From an uncultured Kordiimonas sp. (lineage in GTDB: Bacteria; Pseudomonadota; Alphaproteobacteria; Sphingomonadales; Kordiimonadaceae): a stretch of 64,000 nt of DNA. Positions 55,136 through 63,907 of the stretch are shown here, piece after piece; the stretch's first letter is position 1; every line of letters begins with the position of its first letter. The notes beneath the pieces were generated by a model that saw only the letters and a program-made list of their open reading frames with translations, was not told where the DNA came from and did no database searches. The stretch lies in contig CANNEK010000003.1 in NCBI GenBank assembly GCA_947503625.1, positions 682,001-746,000 on the forward strand. Reading direction: 5' to 3'. Both the position numbers and the translations under genes were made by a program.

Positions 55136-56805
55136 ATCAGGCACACCTTTTCTTTCAGTTCGTCAATCAGCACACGCTTGTTTTCACTATAGTCCACCGG
55201 CACATCCACCAAATGCACGCCGCCTGCCTTGAAAGCGGCCTCAAATGTGGGAATCAGGTCTTCGGCTTTTTCCACACGGTGACCTGTGGCGCCGTAACTA
55301 TTTGCATACTGGACAAAATCAGGATTGTTGAATTCCAGCCCCCAATCACCAAACCCGGCGTCTGCCTGCTTCCACCGGATCATGCCATAGCTGCTGTCAT
55401 TCAATACGGTTACAACAAGGTTCAGGCCGTTGCGCACCGCTGTTTCCAGCTCCTGACTGTTCATCATAAAACCGCCATCCCCGCATATCGCCATCACGCG
55501 CCTGTCGGGGTTCAGCATGGCAGCCATCATTGCAGACGGAAGACCGGCGCCCATTGTTGCAAGCGCATTATCCAGCAGTACCGTGTTGGGCTCATAAGCC
55601 TTGTAGTTGCGGGCATACCAGATCTTGTAAATGCCATTATCGAGCGCGATGATGTCTTTGTCGCCCATGACCTTGCGCGTATCTGCAACAAACCGTTGCG
55701 GGATGATCGGAAAACGCGGGTCGTCCGAAAGTTCGGAGGTATGCGCTTCGATCTCGTCCTGCACCATACGGAAATAGCTGTCGTCCAGCGAAACTTTACC
55801 GCCAAGCTTTTCTCCCAGCCGCTGGATCGAACGGGCGATATCACCCACTACCTCGATCTGGGGGAAATACACCTGATCCACCTGTGCCGATTTATAGTTG
55901 ATATGGATAACTTTCTTGCCGCCCTCTTCCATGAAGAACGGCGGTTTTTCGACAACATCGTGGCCAACGTTGATGATCAGGTCCGCGCGCTCGACGGCAC
56001 AGTGAAGATAGTCACCGTCAGACAGCGCCGCGGTGCCCATGAACAGGTCAGACCGTTCATCAATGACGCCTTTACCCATCTGGGTGTTAAAAAACGGGAT
56101 GTTGGTGTGTTCCATGAAATCACTGAGGGCACTGCGGGCAAACTGACGGTTGGCCCCTGCCCCCACCAGAACCAGCGGCATCTTGGCCTCTTTGATCAAC
56201 TTGGCAGCTTCGTCCAGCACACGGTCGTCTGCAACAGCATAGTGACGCTCATGCGGCTCCAGAATAGGGGCTTCCGTACTTTCTTCAGCGATATCTTCCG
56301 GCAGTTCCAGAAGAACCGCACCAGGGCGTTCTTCCTCAGCGATCCGAAAGGCCTCGCGCACCAGCGACGGAATGGTATTGCCGTGCACAATTTGCTTCGA
56401 CATTTTGCAAATCGGCTCAAACAGGCCAACCACATCAATGATCTGGAACTGCCCCTGTTTGGATTTCTTGATCGGCTTCTGGCCGGTAATCATGATAAGC
56501 GGCATCGCGCCCAGATGCGCGTATGCTGCCGGCGTTGTCAGATTGGTTGCGCCGGGCCCCAATGTCGCCATGCATACCCCTGCTTTGCCAGTCAATCGGC
56601 CATAGGTGGCAGCCATAAAGCCGGCACCTTGTTCGTGGCGGGTCAGGACCAGCTCGATCGTGGATGTCCGCAACGACTCGAGCAAATCAAGGTTTTCTTC
56701 GCCAGGTACGGCAAAAACATATTCCACACCCTCTGCTTCCAGGGCAGCAACGAACAAATCCGATGCTTTTACGGGTTTCGTTTCAATAGCTTTTGGTGCA
56801 CTCAC
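55132..56805 (-). CDS. Thiamine-diphosphate enzyme, acetolactate synthase large-subunit type
   Basis: A 557-residue TPP enzyme. The activating Glu is in LVLTRHEQGAGFMAA, the TPP-binding motif is GDGGFMMNSQELETAVRNGLNL, followed by VLNDSSYGMIRWKQ. Sequence and length match the acetolactate synthase/benzoylformate decarboxylase group. There is no regulatory small-subunit gene and it is paired with an aldehyde dehydrogenase, so it may be catabolic rather than biosynthetic. GTG 56805 follows AGGAGATC. Confidence 0.85.
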   Translation of the reverse strand: MSAPKAIETKPVKASDLFVAALEAEGVEYVFAVPGEENLDLLESLRTSTIELVLTRHEQGAGFMAATYGRLTGKAGVCMATLGPGATNLTTPAAYAHLGAMPLIMITGQKPIKKSKQGQFQIIDVVGLFEPICKMSKQIVHGNTIPSLVREAFRIAEEERPGAVLLELPEDIAEESTEAPILEPHERHYAVADDRVLDEAAKLIKEAKMPLVLVGAGANRQFARSALSDFMEHTNIPFFNTQMGKGVIDERSDLFMGTAALSDGDYLHCAVERADLIINVGHDVVEKPPFFMEEGGKKVIHINYKSAQVDQVYFPQIEVVGDIARSIQRLGEKLGGKVSLDDSYFRMVQDEIEAHTSELSDDPRFPIIPQRFVADTRKVMGDKDIIALDNGIYKIWYARNYKAYEPNTVLLDNALATMGAGLPSAMMAAMLNPDRRVMAICGDGGFMMNSQELETAVRNGLNLVVTVLNDSSYGMIRWKQADAGFGDWGLEFNNPDFVQYANSYGATGHRVEKAEDLIPTFEAAFKAGGVHLVDVPVDYSENKRVLIDELKEKVCLI

Positions 56806-56939
56806 GTAACGATCTCCTGAATGGGTTGGTGTCAACAGGTTGGTTTATACAGGGCCGTTGAAAGCCAAAGGAATTAGCCCTGACCGGCAACGCCTGCGAA
56901 AGAGACAAGAGCAACCAAGACATACCTTGGCTGCACGTT

Positions 56940-58454
56940 TTATTCTGCGGCTTTTAGCGCTTCCGGTTCCGGGAACAGTTCGTCCATTGCAACACTGCGA
57001 CCGTTATCAAGCACAATGCGCGCGTGGTACCGCTTCAGCAACCGGGGCTCCGGCACGCCGCAACTATGGGCCAGTATCCCGACTTCTTTTTTCATGTTTT
57101 TTGCATAGGACGCCACGCGTTCCGCCTTGTTAGCCGGATCCAGGCCATACTGAAGCTTGGGGTCGTGCGTGGTGATCCCGGTGGGGCACGTATTTTTGTT
57201 GCATTGCAGCGCCTGAATACAGCCCAGCGCAAACATAAAGCCCCGGGCGGAGTTAACGAAATCAGCGCCAGCACAAAAGGCCCACGCCACCTCTGAAGGA
57301 TTAATCATTTTGCCGCTTGCACATACCTTGATGCGCTCACGCAAACCGTGCTTTTTCAGAATATCGACAACAAGCGGCAGACTTTCCCGTACCGGCATAC
57401 CCATATTGTCAATCAGGCTCATGGGCGCGGCGCCGGTGCCACCATCGGCGCTATCAATGGTAATGAAATCAGGCGCGCTGGCGGCGCCACGTTCATTGAT
57501 CAGCCTGCAGAGATTTTCGAAGAAACCGTAAGCGCCAATCACGGCCTTGAAACCAACCGGCTTGCCGGTCGTTTCGCGAACATACTGGATCATGTCCAGC
57601 AGGTCATCAACACTGTCAACCTCAGGATGCCGATTGGGGCTGATGGCATCTTCACCCTCGGTGAGACCTCGAATTTTTGCGATCTCTGCTGTCACTTTTG
57701 CCCCGGGAAGGATACCACCTTTACCGGGCTTTGCACCCTGGCTGAGCTTTAGCTCGAACATCTTCACGGCATCATGCGCCGCAACCTCCTTGAGTTTCTC
57801 TTCGTCGAACCCGCCTTCGGGCTTGCGAACCCCGAACTTGCCGGTGCCGACCTGAAACACGATGTCTGCACCGCCCTCAAGGTGATAGGGCGACAAGCCC
57901 CCTTCACCTGTGTTCATCCATATCCCGGCTTTTCTGGCGCCCGCCGACAAGGCGCGCACCGCGGGAATGGAAATAGCTCCGTAGCTCATGCCGGAAATAT
58001 TGAACACCGAAGCTGTGGTGTAGGGGTGGCGTGCGCCCGGGCCAATGGTTACAGCCTGAGGGTCTTTCGCATCCTGTTCGAGGGTCGGGAACGGGCAGTT
58101 CACAAAATAAACCGTGCCTGCTGGCCGTAAGTCACGGGTAGAGCCGAAGGCAACGGTCGAATCAACATTTTTGGCCGCCCGGTAAACCCACGAACGCTCG
58201 GCCCTGTTGAAGGGCATTTCTTCACGGTCAAGCGCAAAGAAATACTGGCGAAAAAACTCGCCCAGATGTTCAAATAAATAGCGAAAACGAGCGATAACCG
58301 GATAGTTGCGCCGCAGTGTGCTTTCGGTCTGGTTCTTGTCGTGCACATAAAGCACCAGCGCCCACAAAATACCAAAACCGATGACAAAAATGAAAATGAA
58401 CGACAGAATTTCCAGAAGCCCGACGACAAAATCGGACACTTGACCCATATCCAT
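56940..58454 (-). CDS. FMN-binding glutamate-synthase-family protein
   Basis: A 504-residue protein with one N-terminal hydrophobic segment (about 10-32). The core is the FMN/Fe-S domain of glutamate synthase: SPYHLEGGADIVFQVGTGKFG, KLSQGAKPGKGGILPGAKVT, TIDSADGGTGAAPMSL, then CIQALQCNKNTCPTGITTHD with the Cys cluster. It lacks the glutaminase domain. It may make glutamate from 2-oxoglutarate or act as another FMN oxidoreductase. It lies 135 bases upstream of the TPP-enzyme gene on the same strand. Confidence 0.88.
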   Translation of the reverse strand: MDMGQVSDFVVGLLEILSFIFIFVIGFGILWALVLYVHDKNQTESTLRRNYPVIARFRYLFEHLGEFFRQYFFALDREEMPFNRAERSWVYRAAKNVDSTVAFGSTRDLRPAGTVYFVNCPFPTLEQDAKDPQAVTIGPGARHPYTTASVFNISGMSYGAISIPAVRALSAGARKAGIWMNTGEGGLSPYHLEGGADIVFQVGTGKFGVRKPEGGFDEEKLKEVAAHDAVKMFELKLSQGAKPGKGGILPGAKVTAEIAKIRGLTEGEDAISPNRHPEVDSVDDLLDMIQYVRETTGKPVGFKAVIGAYGFFENLCRLINERGAASAPDFITIDSADGGTGAAPMSLIDNMGMPVRESLPLVVDILKKHGLRERIKVCASGKMINPSEVAWAFCAGADFVNSARGFMFALGCIQALQCNKNTCPTGITTHDPKLQYGLDPANKAERVASYAKNMKKEVGILAHSCGVPEPRLLKRYHARIVLDNGRSVAMDELFPEPEALKAAE

Positions 58455-58566
58455 GAGACCACTCCTTTTCCCTAGAGAAGAGCATCATAAACACGTCCTT
58501 GCACAAAGCGCGAATAACGATTGTTCACGGCAAGGGGATTTTTACGTCATCGTCTGCTCAAGCCGT

Positions 58567-59151
58567 CTATCTTGCCGCGCGACCAAGAGTTGTCATTTCA
58601 GACATCAGCTTGTCAGCCCGGGACTGGCTCATATTATCAACCAGGCCAATTAGTTTGGTGAAGATTGGCCCCACACCGGTGAAGGCAAGAATATTGCGTT
58701 GCAGGGATTTTACACTGTGCTTGCGGTAAAACAGGCTGTAGGCAATAGCGGGCATTCCCATTGTCACAACAATGCGCGCTGATTTTCCTTTCAGAAGTTT
58801 CCTGAGCTCGCTCAGGTGGTTCTTACGCATGCCCGCATCCGGACGTATTGCCTGTTCCAGAAATGCTTTCAGGAGTGCTGGCATGGTGCCAAGCCACAAG
58901 GGATAGAAAATCACCAGATGGTCCGCGTTCAGGATATCCCCCCGCGCCTCCTTCAAGCCATCAGGTGTATCGTTTTGCATCCAGTCTTCCGCATCGCGCA
59001 AGATCGGGAATTCAAGAGCCCCGACATCAATGGTCTCAACTGAAAACCCCGCTTCCCTGGCACCAAATGCATAAGCGTCTGCCAGGGCGTGACATAAATG
59101 CTCGCCGCCAGTATGAGGGTGGCCCTGAATGATAACTATTTTTTTACTCAT
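58567..59151 (-). CDS. Flavodoxin-fold NAD(P)H oxidoreductase
   Basis: A 194-residue protein with IVIIQGHPHTGGEHLCHALADAY at the N-terminus and DHLVIFYPLWLGTMPALLKAFLEQ, the FMN/FAD-binding pattern of the NQO1/KefF/MdaB group. It probably reduces quinones with NAD(P)H. ATG 59151 is used as start; 13 residues earlier the frame stays open. It is divergent from the alpha/beta hydrolase gene. Confidence 0.8.
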   Translation of the reverse strand: MSKKIVIIQGHPHTGGEHLCHALADAYAFGAREAGFSVETIDVGALEFPILRDAEDWMQNDTPDGLKEARGDILNADHLVIFYPLWLGTMPALLKAFLEQAIRPDAGMRKNHLSELRKLLKGKSARIVVTMGMPAIAYSLFYRKHSVKSLQRNILAFTGVGPIFTKLIGLVDNMSQSRADKLMSEMTTLGRAAR

Positions 59152-59348
59152 GATAGTCGCCCGCTCGTTTCCATGTACGCTGGCGCGCACCAGTCCATGC
59201 TTTCAGCTTACCAACGCAAAGCTGCAGTTCCTTGACAGCGGTCAAAAAGGATTATCACAAATTATCCTTTTCACTGCAGGGACTTGATCGACAAACCCAT
59301 AGTGCCCACTATGAACACAGGGTTCAGGGCATGATAGAAAGGCACGTT

Positions 59349-60107
59349 ATGAAATCGGAAAAAGTTGTTTTTACGGGGTCACAAGGGTTTGAACTTTCCG
59401 CGCGTTTTGACAGCCCCGATGAAAATATACGTGCCTGCGCATTGTTTGCGCATTGTTTCACATGCGGCAAAGACCTGAATGCGATTAACCGAATTGCCCG
59501 TGCGCTGGCGGCAGATGGCATCGGACTGTTCCGCTTTGATTTTACCGGACTTGGTTTGTCGAATGGTGATTTCGCCAACACCAATTTTTCTTCGAACGTT
59601 GACGATCTTGTTGTGGCAGCGGATTACATGCGGGAAAGGCTTTCAGCACCAACGATCATGATCGGCCATAGCCTTGGCGGTGCTGCGACCTTGGTCGCCG
59701 CAAGCCAGATCCCGGAAGTAAAAGCTGTGGCAACCATCGGCGCGCCGTTTGACAGCGAAAACGTGCTCAAGCAGTTCCAGAACGATCTTGATGCCATCGA
59801 AGCAGACGGTGAGGCGGAAGTCATGCTTGCGGGAAGGCCCTTCAAAATGAAAAAGCAATTCATTGAAGACGCCCGTAGCCAGAATGTGGCTGACCATATT
59901 GGCGCACTGAAAAAACCCTTGCTGGTTATGCATTCACCCATTGATGAAACGGTGGGAATTGACCATGCGCGTAAAATTTATGAGGCGGCCAAGCATCCGA
60001 AAAGTTATGTTTCGCTTGATAAAGCAGACCATTTATTGATGAAAAATCCGTCTGATGGTCAATATGTTGCACGTGTTCTATCGGCATGGGCAAGCCAATA
60101 TATCTAG
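59349..60107 (+). CDS. Alpha/beta-fold hydrolase
   Basis: A 252-residue hydrolase. The oxyanion region is FAHCFTCGKDLNA, the nucleophile elbow is MIGHSLGGAATLVA, the Asp is in LLVMHSPIDETVG and the His is in LDKADHLLM. This set is common in OsmC-associated hydrolases, though no OsmC domain is present here. ATG 59349 has AGAAAGG 8 bases upstream. The substrate is unknown. Confidence 0.85.
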   Translation: MKSEKVVFTGSQGFELSARFDSPDENIRACALFAHCFTCGKDLNAINRIARALAADGIGLFRFDFTGLGLSNGDFANTNFSSNVDDLVVAADYMRERLSAPTIMIGHSLGGAATLVAASQIPEVKAVATIGAPFDSENVLKQFQNDLDAIEADGEAEVMLAGRPFKMKKQFIEDARSQNVADHIGALKKPLLVMHSPIDETVGIDHARKIYEAAKHPKSYVSLDKADHLLMKNPSDGQYVARVLSAWASQYI

Positions 60108-60162
60108 GTTTGGCCCAACCCGGCCAGCCTGGACTTTCCTGATAGCAAAATGGCAAATACCC

Positions 60163-60645
60163 ATGATTATTAGAGAAGCCGCAGATACGGACAAAGACCT
60201 GCTTTGGAAATTGCTGGAACCCGTGATCCGCGCTGGCGACACCTATGCCCTGCCAAGCGATTACAGCCAACATGAAGCGCTTGATTACTGGCTGGACCCC
60301 AGCAAAAAAACCTATGTTGTCGAAGATGACGGTGACCTGATTGGAACCTACTACATTAAAGCCAATCAGATGGGCGGAGGCGGCCATGTCTGTAACTGCG
60401 GTTATGTTACCGGTACAAAAGCAAGAGGACGCGGTGTCGCGAGCCGCATGTGCGAGCATTCAATCCAGACAGCACGGGAACGCGGGTTTCGCGCGATGCA
60501 ATACAACTGCGTTGTTTCCACCAACGAGGGTGCAATACGGTTATGGAAACGTTTGGGCTTTAAAATTGTCGGCACACTGCCAAAAGCATTTCACCACCCG
60601 GAACTGGGGGACGTCGATGCCTTCGTGATGTATCAGGTGCTGTAA
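60163..60645 (+). CDS. GNAT-family N-acetyltransferase
   Basis: A 160-residue acetyltransferase. The acetyl-CoA loop is ARGRGVASRMCEHS, and the C-terminal VSTNEGAIRLWKRLGFKIVGTLP is typical. The start is ATG 60163. It follows the hydrolase gene by 55 bases and may be co-transcribed. The acceptor is unknown. Confidence 0.85.
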   Translation: MIIREAADTDKDLLWKLLEPVIRAGDTYALPSDYSQHEALDYWLDPSKKTYVVEDDGDLIGTYYIKANQMGGGGHVCNCGYVTGTKARGRGVASRMCEHSIQTARERGFRAMQYNCVVSTNEGAIRLWKRLGFKIVGTLPKAFHHPELGDVDAFVMYQVL

Positions 60646-60722
60646 CAGAAGCAGTTTCAGGAAAACCAATCAAAGGGGTGGCGAGCATCAGGTTGGTGCC
60701 GAACTACAAATCTGCAAGCGCA

Positions 60723-61163
60723 TCAGGCAGACAACCCGCCTGATGGTCCGGCGTCCAGAAAGATTTGCTCCAGTACTTCAAATGGCAGCATCACGCTCCC
60801 TTGCCGGCCCGGATGGTCTTTAACCGGTGCAAGCAGGCTCAGTTTCTGCCATTTTTCCGGGAAAGTGGCTTCTCCTGTTTTGATCATGTGACGAAACTGT
60901 TCAGCAACCGATCGCAATTCTGCCTCGCCGAGGCCAAGGGCTTGTTCACCAACAATGGCGGCCGCCGCCTGACCCAGCGCGCAGGCTTTGACCTCCTGGC
61001 CAAACGCCGTGATCACACCATTTTGAACACATGCATCCGCGCTCAGCCTGCTTCCACATACCCTGCTGGTTTTCACCACAGTTGCATCAGGCGCTTCAAG
61101 CCTTGTGAGGTGTGGGATTTGCGTTGTCAGCCGCAAAATATCGGTATTGTAAAGCTCGGTCAT
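60723..61163 (-). CDS. NifU/IscU-like iron-sulfur scaffold protein
   Basis: A 146-residue protein matching the alphaproteobacterial NifU_N-like scaffold group. It has Cys in SRVCGSRLSADACVQNG and VKACALGQAAAAIVG, and ends with HPGRQGSVMLPFEVLEQIF. Such proteins resemble the Fe-S scaffold IscU; a role in cluster assembly is inferred. It is convergent with the acetyltransferase gene. Confidence 0.8.
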   Translation of the reverse strand: MTELYNTDILRLTTQIPHLTRLEAPDATVVKTSRVCGSRLSADACVQNGVITAFGQEVKACALGQAAAAIVGEQALGLGEAELRSVAEQFRHMIKTGEATFPEKWQKLSLLAPVKDHPGRQGSVMLPFEVLEQIFLDAGPSGGLSA

Positions 61164-61405
61164 CGGCTAAATTATTGCACCTTCTACTGATCCGGGATCA
61201 GAGCAACTTCGTAAGCTTGCTTTAGTGATTGTTGTCAGGACAATCATGCGGAAGCCTTGAACTTTGCTTGATTAATCCCTTAAGCTTCCCATATCAACAT
61301 CGTTTGTCGCTCGCCGTTTGCAAGTATGCCAATGTGCGATTTTTGCGGCAAATGTCAAACCGGTGTGACCGTTTGGGCCACACCCCATATCGAAAGGATA
61401 TCCGA

Positions 61406-62035
61406 ATGGATGCCGTACTTGAAAGGGCCGACAATGGCCCTGAACTGAAGGTAATCCCGCAGGACGCCGCTGAAAGCCCCACCCGGGCCGAGGCCGAGGC
61501 CGCGGTTCGTACGCTCATTAGGTGGGCGGGCGATGACCCCACGAGAGAAGGTCTTCTCGACACGCCAAAACGTGTTGTTAAAGCTTACGAAGAATTTTTT
61601 AACGGCTACAAGAAGGACGTGGCAGATATTCTGTCGCGGACCTTCGAAGAAGTTGCCGGCTATGACGATATGGTCGTGCTGCGCGGCATCAAGGTCGAAA
61701 GCCACTGTGAACATCATATGGTTCCAGTGCAGGGCACGGCCCATGTAGCCTATATGCCGAACGGCAGCGTTGTTGGCATTTCCAAGTTAGCGCGCGTCGT
61801 AGAAGCCTATGCCAACCGCCTGCAAACACAGGAAACCATGACGGCACAAATTGCTGATGCATTGGAAGAACACCTTGACCCTAAAGGGGTTGCTGTTGTT
61901 GTGGACGCGACGCACCAGTGCATGACCTGTCGCGGCGTAAAGCACGAGGGTGTTTATACAATCACCCGCCAGTTCCGCGGCGTGTTCAGGGAAACCGATC
62001 AGGAACGCCGCTTTTGGGATCTTATCCGCGGATAA
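61406..62035 (+). CDS. folE: GTP cyclohydrolase I (FolE)
   Basis: A 209-residue enzyme of type [22 protein letters not shown], the zinc site in [31 protein letters not shown] and [12 protein letters not shown] are all characteristic. It converts GTP to dihydroneopterin triphosphate, the first step of folate and pterin synthesis. ATG 61406 follows GAAAGGA. It is followed by a terminator and then hisI. Confidence 0.96.
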   Translation: MDAVLERADNGPELKVIPQDAAESPTRAEAEAAVRTLIRWAGDDPTREGLLDTPKRVVKAYEEFFNGYKKDVADILSRTFEEVAGYDDMVVLRGIKVESHCEHHMVPVQGTAHVAYMPNGSVVGISKLARVVEAYANRLQTQETMTAQIADALEEHLDPKGVAVVVDATHQCMTCRGVKHEGVYTITRQFRGVFRETDQERRFWDLIRG

Positions 62036-62063
62036 GCATATCCTGCACACATAAAGCTTGATG

Positions 62064-62099
62064 AAGCGGCATGGTTATCTGACTATGCCGCTTTATTTT
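62064..62099 (+). terminator. Intrinsic terminator after folE
   Basis: A 9-bp perfect stem AAGCGGCAT (62064-62072) with ATGCCGCTT (62085-62093), followed by TATTTTTT. It lies 28 bases past the folE stop and ends just before hisI. Confidence 0.85.
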
Positions 62100-62106
62100 T
62101 TGGAAC

Positions 62107-62532
62107 ATGACCATGACCAAGATTCAGTTTGCTGACCGATCAGACAGAACCGCCATTGAAACCGGTAATGGTTTTGCACCCAAGTTTGACGAGCGGGGCC
62201 TGATCCCCGTGTTCACCAGTTGTGCCAAATCCGGCAAGGCACTGATGCAAGCCTGGATGAACGCTGAAGCAATCGAGAAAACAATCGAAACCGGGCAGGC
62301 GCATTATTTCAGCCGGTCACGTGGTGAACTATGGCACAAGGGCGCAACATCTGGCGAATTCCAGATTGTGAAGCAGTTTCGCATTGATTGTGATCAGGAC
62401 AGCTTGTGGCTGGTGGTAGAACAAAAGGGCGGTAAATGCTGCCATGTGGGACATGAAACCTGTTTTTTCCGGGAAATACCGGTCGGGCCCGGCGCCATCA
62501 CAGACGGCAGGATAACACTGAAAACCAGATAG
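62107..62532 (+). CDS. hisI: Phosphoribosyl-AMP cyclohydrolase (HisI)
   Basis: A 141-residue enzyme of histidine synthesis, which opens the adenine ring of phosphoribosyl-AMP. Motifs: QAWMNAEAIEKTIETGQAHY, SRSRGELWHKGATSG, DCDQDSLWLVVEQ and CCHVGHETCFF. The Asp and Cys ligands for Mg and Zn are present. It is not fused to HisE. A GGAAC ribosome site precedes the ATG. No other his genes are nearby. Confidence 0.95.
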   Translation: MTMTKIQFADRSDRTAIETGNGFAPKFDERGLIPVFTSCAKSGKALMQAWMNAEAIEKTIETGQAHYFSRSRGELWHKGATSGEFQIVKQFRIDCDQDSLWLVVEQKGGKCCHVGHETCFFREIPVGPGAITDGRITLKTR

Positions 62533-62689
62533 GCTTTATAAGCCTTCATATGCTGGTTGCCGGGATAGTAGGCACCCTGCTTGTTTGATCGACAATACTT
62601 TCGACGCCAGTCCAACCCCGTCTCTCTGACCAAGATATCACGACAAAATTATGGTCACTCAGTAAAAAGTTATTAGATAACATTTCACC

Positions 62690-62861
62690 GCAAAACCTGC
62701 TCGCCTGACCGCAAGGGTGTGGCCCGGCGGCAGGGTTTGGTTACCTTGTAACAACTTATATCACTTGCGACACGACAGCGAAGAGACCCCAGCCCGAAGG
62801 GTTGGATTTACGATCCTCTTAATAAAACACTTGCAGGCCACCTTGCGTGGCCTGTTTTTTT
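62690..62861 (+). ncRNA. Putative structured RNA ended by a terminator
   Basis: Successive stems: AAACC-TGC with GCAGGGTTT (62692-62700/62730-62738), GTTAC with GTAAC (62740-62744/62748-62752), CCAGCCC with GGGTTGG (62789-62795/62799-62805, one G-U) enclosed by AAGAG/CTCTT, and then an 8-bp terminator stem with seven Ts. No coding gene ends nearby to need this terminator. It could be an sRNA or a leader of the protease gene that starts 87 bases later. No known RNA family recognised. Confidence 0.35.
62834..62861 (+). terminator. Intrinsic terminator
   Basis: A perfect 8-bp stem CAGGCCAC (62834-62841) with GTGGCCTG (62847-62854), followed by seven Ts. It lies 300 bases after the hisI stop. 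Confidence 0.85.
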
Positions 62862-62947
62862 ATTGCTCGTGTGAACTGCAAGGGCCGTGACAAACCGAAG
62901 CCTTTTGCTTTATCGTTGGTCGGTTATTTTGATCACAGGACACTTTC

Positions 62948-63796
62948 ATGATTTGGCAGCGCACATTAGCGGCATACATGATCGGTTTTTTCTTCGCTCT
63001 CGGTGCGGGAACAATCGACGCGAGCGCTCAATCTTCCATACGGAAAGATCTGCCCGCAAACGCGCTGCCCAAAAACAGTGTAACCAGTTTTCATCGCCGG
63101 TCCGTCGCCAGCGACGAGATGCCATGGCAGGCCATCGGGCGCGTTAACATCGGCGGTCGGGCGCATTGCAGCGGCACACTGGTTGCCGAGAATGTTGTGC
63201 TGACAGCAGCGCACTGTTTGTTTTCCCGCCGTGATCAAAAAATGGTCGTTCCCGGTATCGTGCATTTTCTCGCTGGTTATTCGAAAGGTGAATACAAAGG
63301 GCATTCCAAAGTAAAATCCTACATCGTGGGCGACGGATACGATGGTTCAAAGGGTGCGGGACGGGCCAACCTGCCACATGACTGGGCACTGCTGACACTG
63401 GAGGTTTCGCTTGGCGAAGACCTTGGCTTTCTTACTGTTCCTTCAAACTGGTTTAATCCGTCACCGGAGGATACCGACCAACCCCCAACCACAGAGCGCA
63501 GACGCATCAGCATCGACTCGAATGTTACAACCGCGGGCTACCCTGGCGACAGGAAACACATTCTGTCACTGGAAGAAGACTGCGATATCCTGACAACCGC
63601 AGGCGAGGGTCGTATTCTTTTTACAAGCTGCGTTGCTTTAAACGGCGATTCGGGTGGGCCAATTTTGCAGAAAAATGCGGATGACTGGCACATTATCGGG
63701 GTTCAGACATCCGCCCTCAAGGCCAACAACAAGATATCCGGCGTTGGTCTGTCAGCAATTGTATATCAGCCCTATCTGGACTCGATCTCGCCCTAA
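62948..63796 (+). CDS. Trypsin-like (S1) serine protease, exported
   Basis: A 282-residue protein with a signal peptide (about 1-27, ending ASA). The catalytic triad is visible: His in LTAAHCLF, Asp in HDWALLTL, and Ser in LNGDSGGPIL. Cys residues at AHC and elsewhere suggest disulfides, so it should act in the periplasm or outside. Its specificity is unknown. A structured region with a terminator lies just upstream. Confidence 0.9.
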   Translation: MIWQRTLAAYMIGFFFALGAGTIDASAQSSIRKDLPANALPKNSVTSFHRRSVASDEMPWQAIGRVNIGGRAHCSGTLVAENVVLTAAHCLFSRRDQKMVVPGIVHFLAGYSKGEYKGHSKVKSYIVGDGYDGSKGAGRANLPHDWALLTLEVSLGEDLGFLTVPSNWFNPSPEDTDQPPTTERRRISIDSNVTTAGYPGDRKHILSLEEDCDILTTAGEGRILFTSCVALNGDSGGPILQKNADDWHIIGVQTSALKANNKISGVGLSAIVYQPYLDSISP

Positions 63797-63907
63797 CATC
63801 CGCACTGGCGCTGCGAACACGCGGCGTATTGCGACTCGCCCCATCAAAATTTGGTCGCTATAGTAATGGCTAACTGACCATTTGCATTGAAGAACTTTGG
63901 GTGGGGC

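Larger units (their letters stand above)
62533..62947. other. Intergenic region between hisI and the protease gene
   Basis: About 415 bases with no gene of normal size. The first 140 bases show nothing. From about 62690 to 62861 there are several stem-forming repeats and an intrinsic terminator, listed separately. The last 85 bases should hold the protease promoter. Confidence 0.5.

Noticed and set aside
55213-56820. A 535-codon open frame on the + strand opposite the TPP-enzyme gene
   Set aside because: It mirrors a clear enzyme gene on the other strand, is rich in His, Arg and Cys, has no recognisable motif and no ribosome site. Long antisense frames are common in GC-rich genes.
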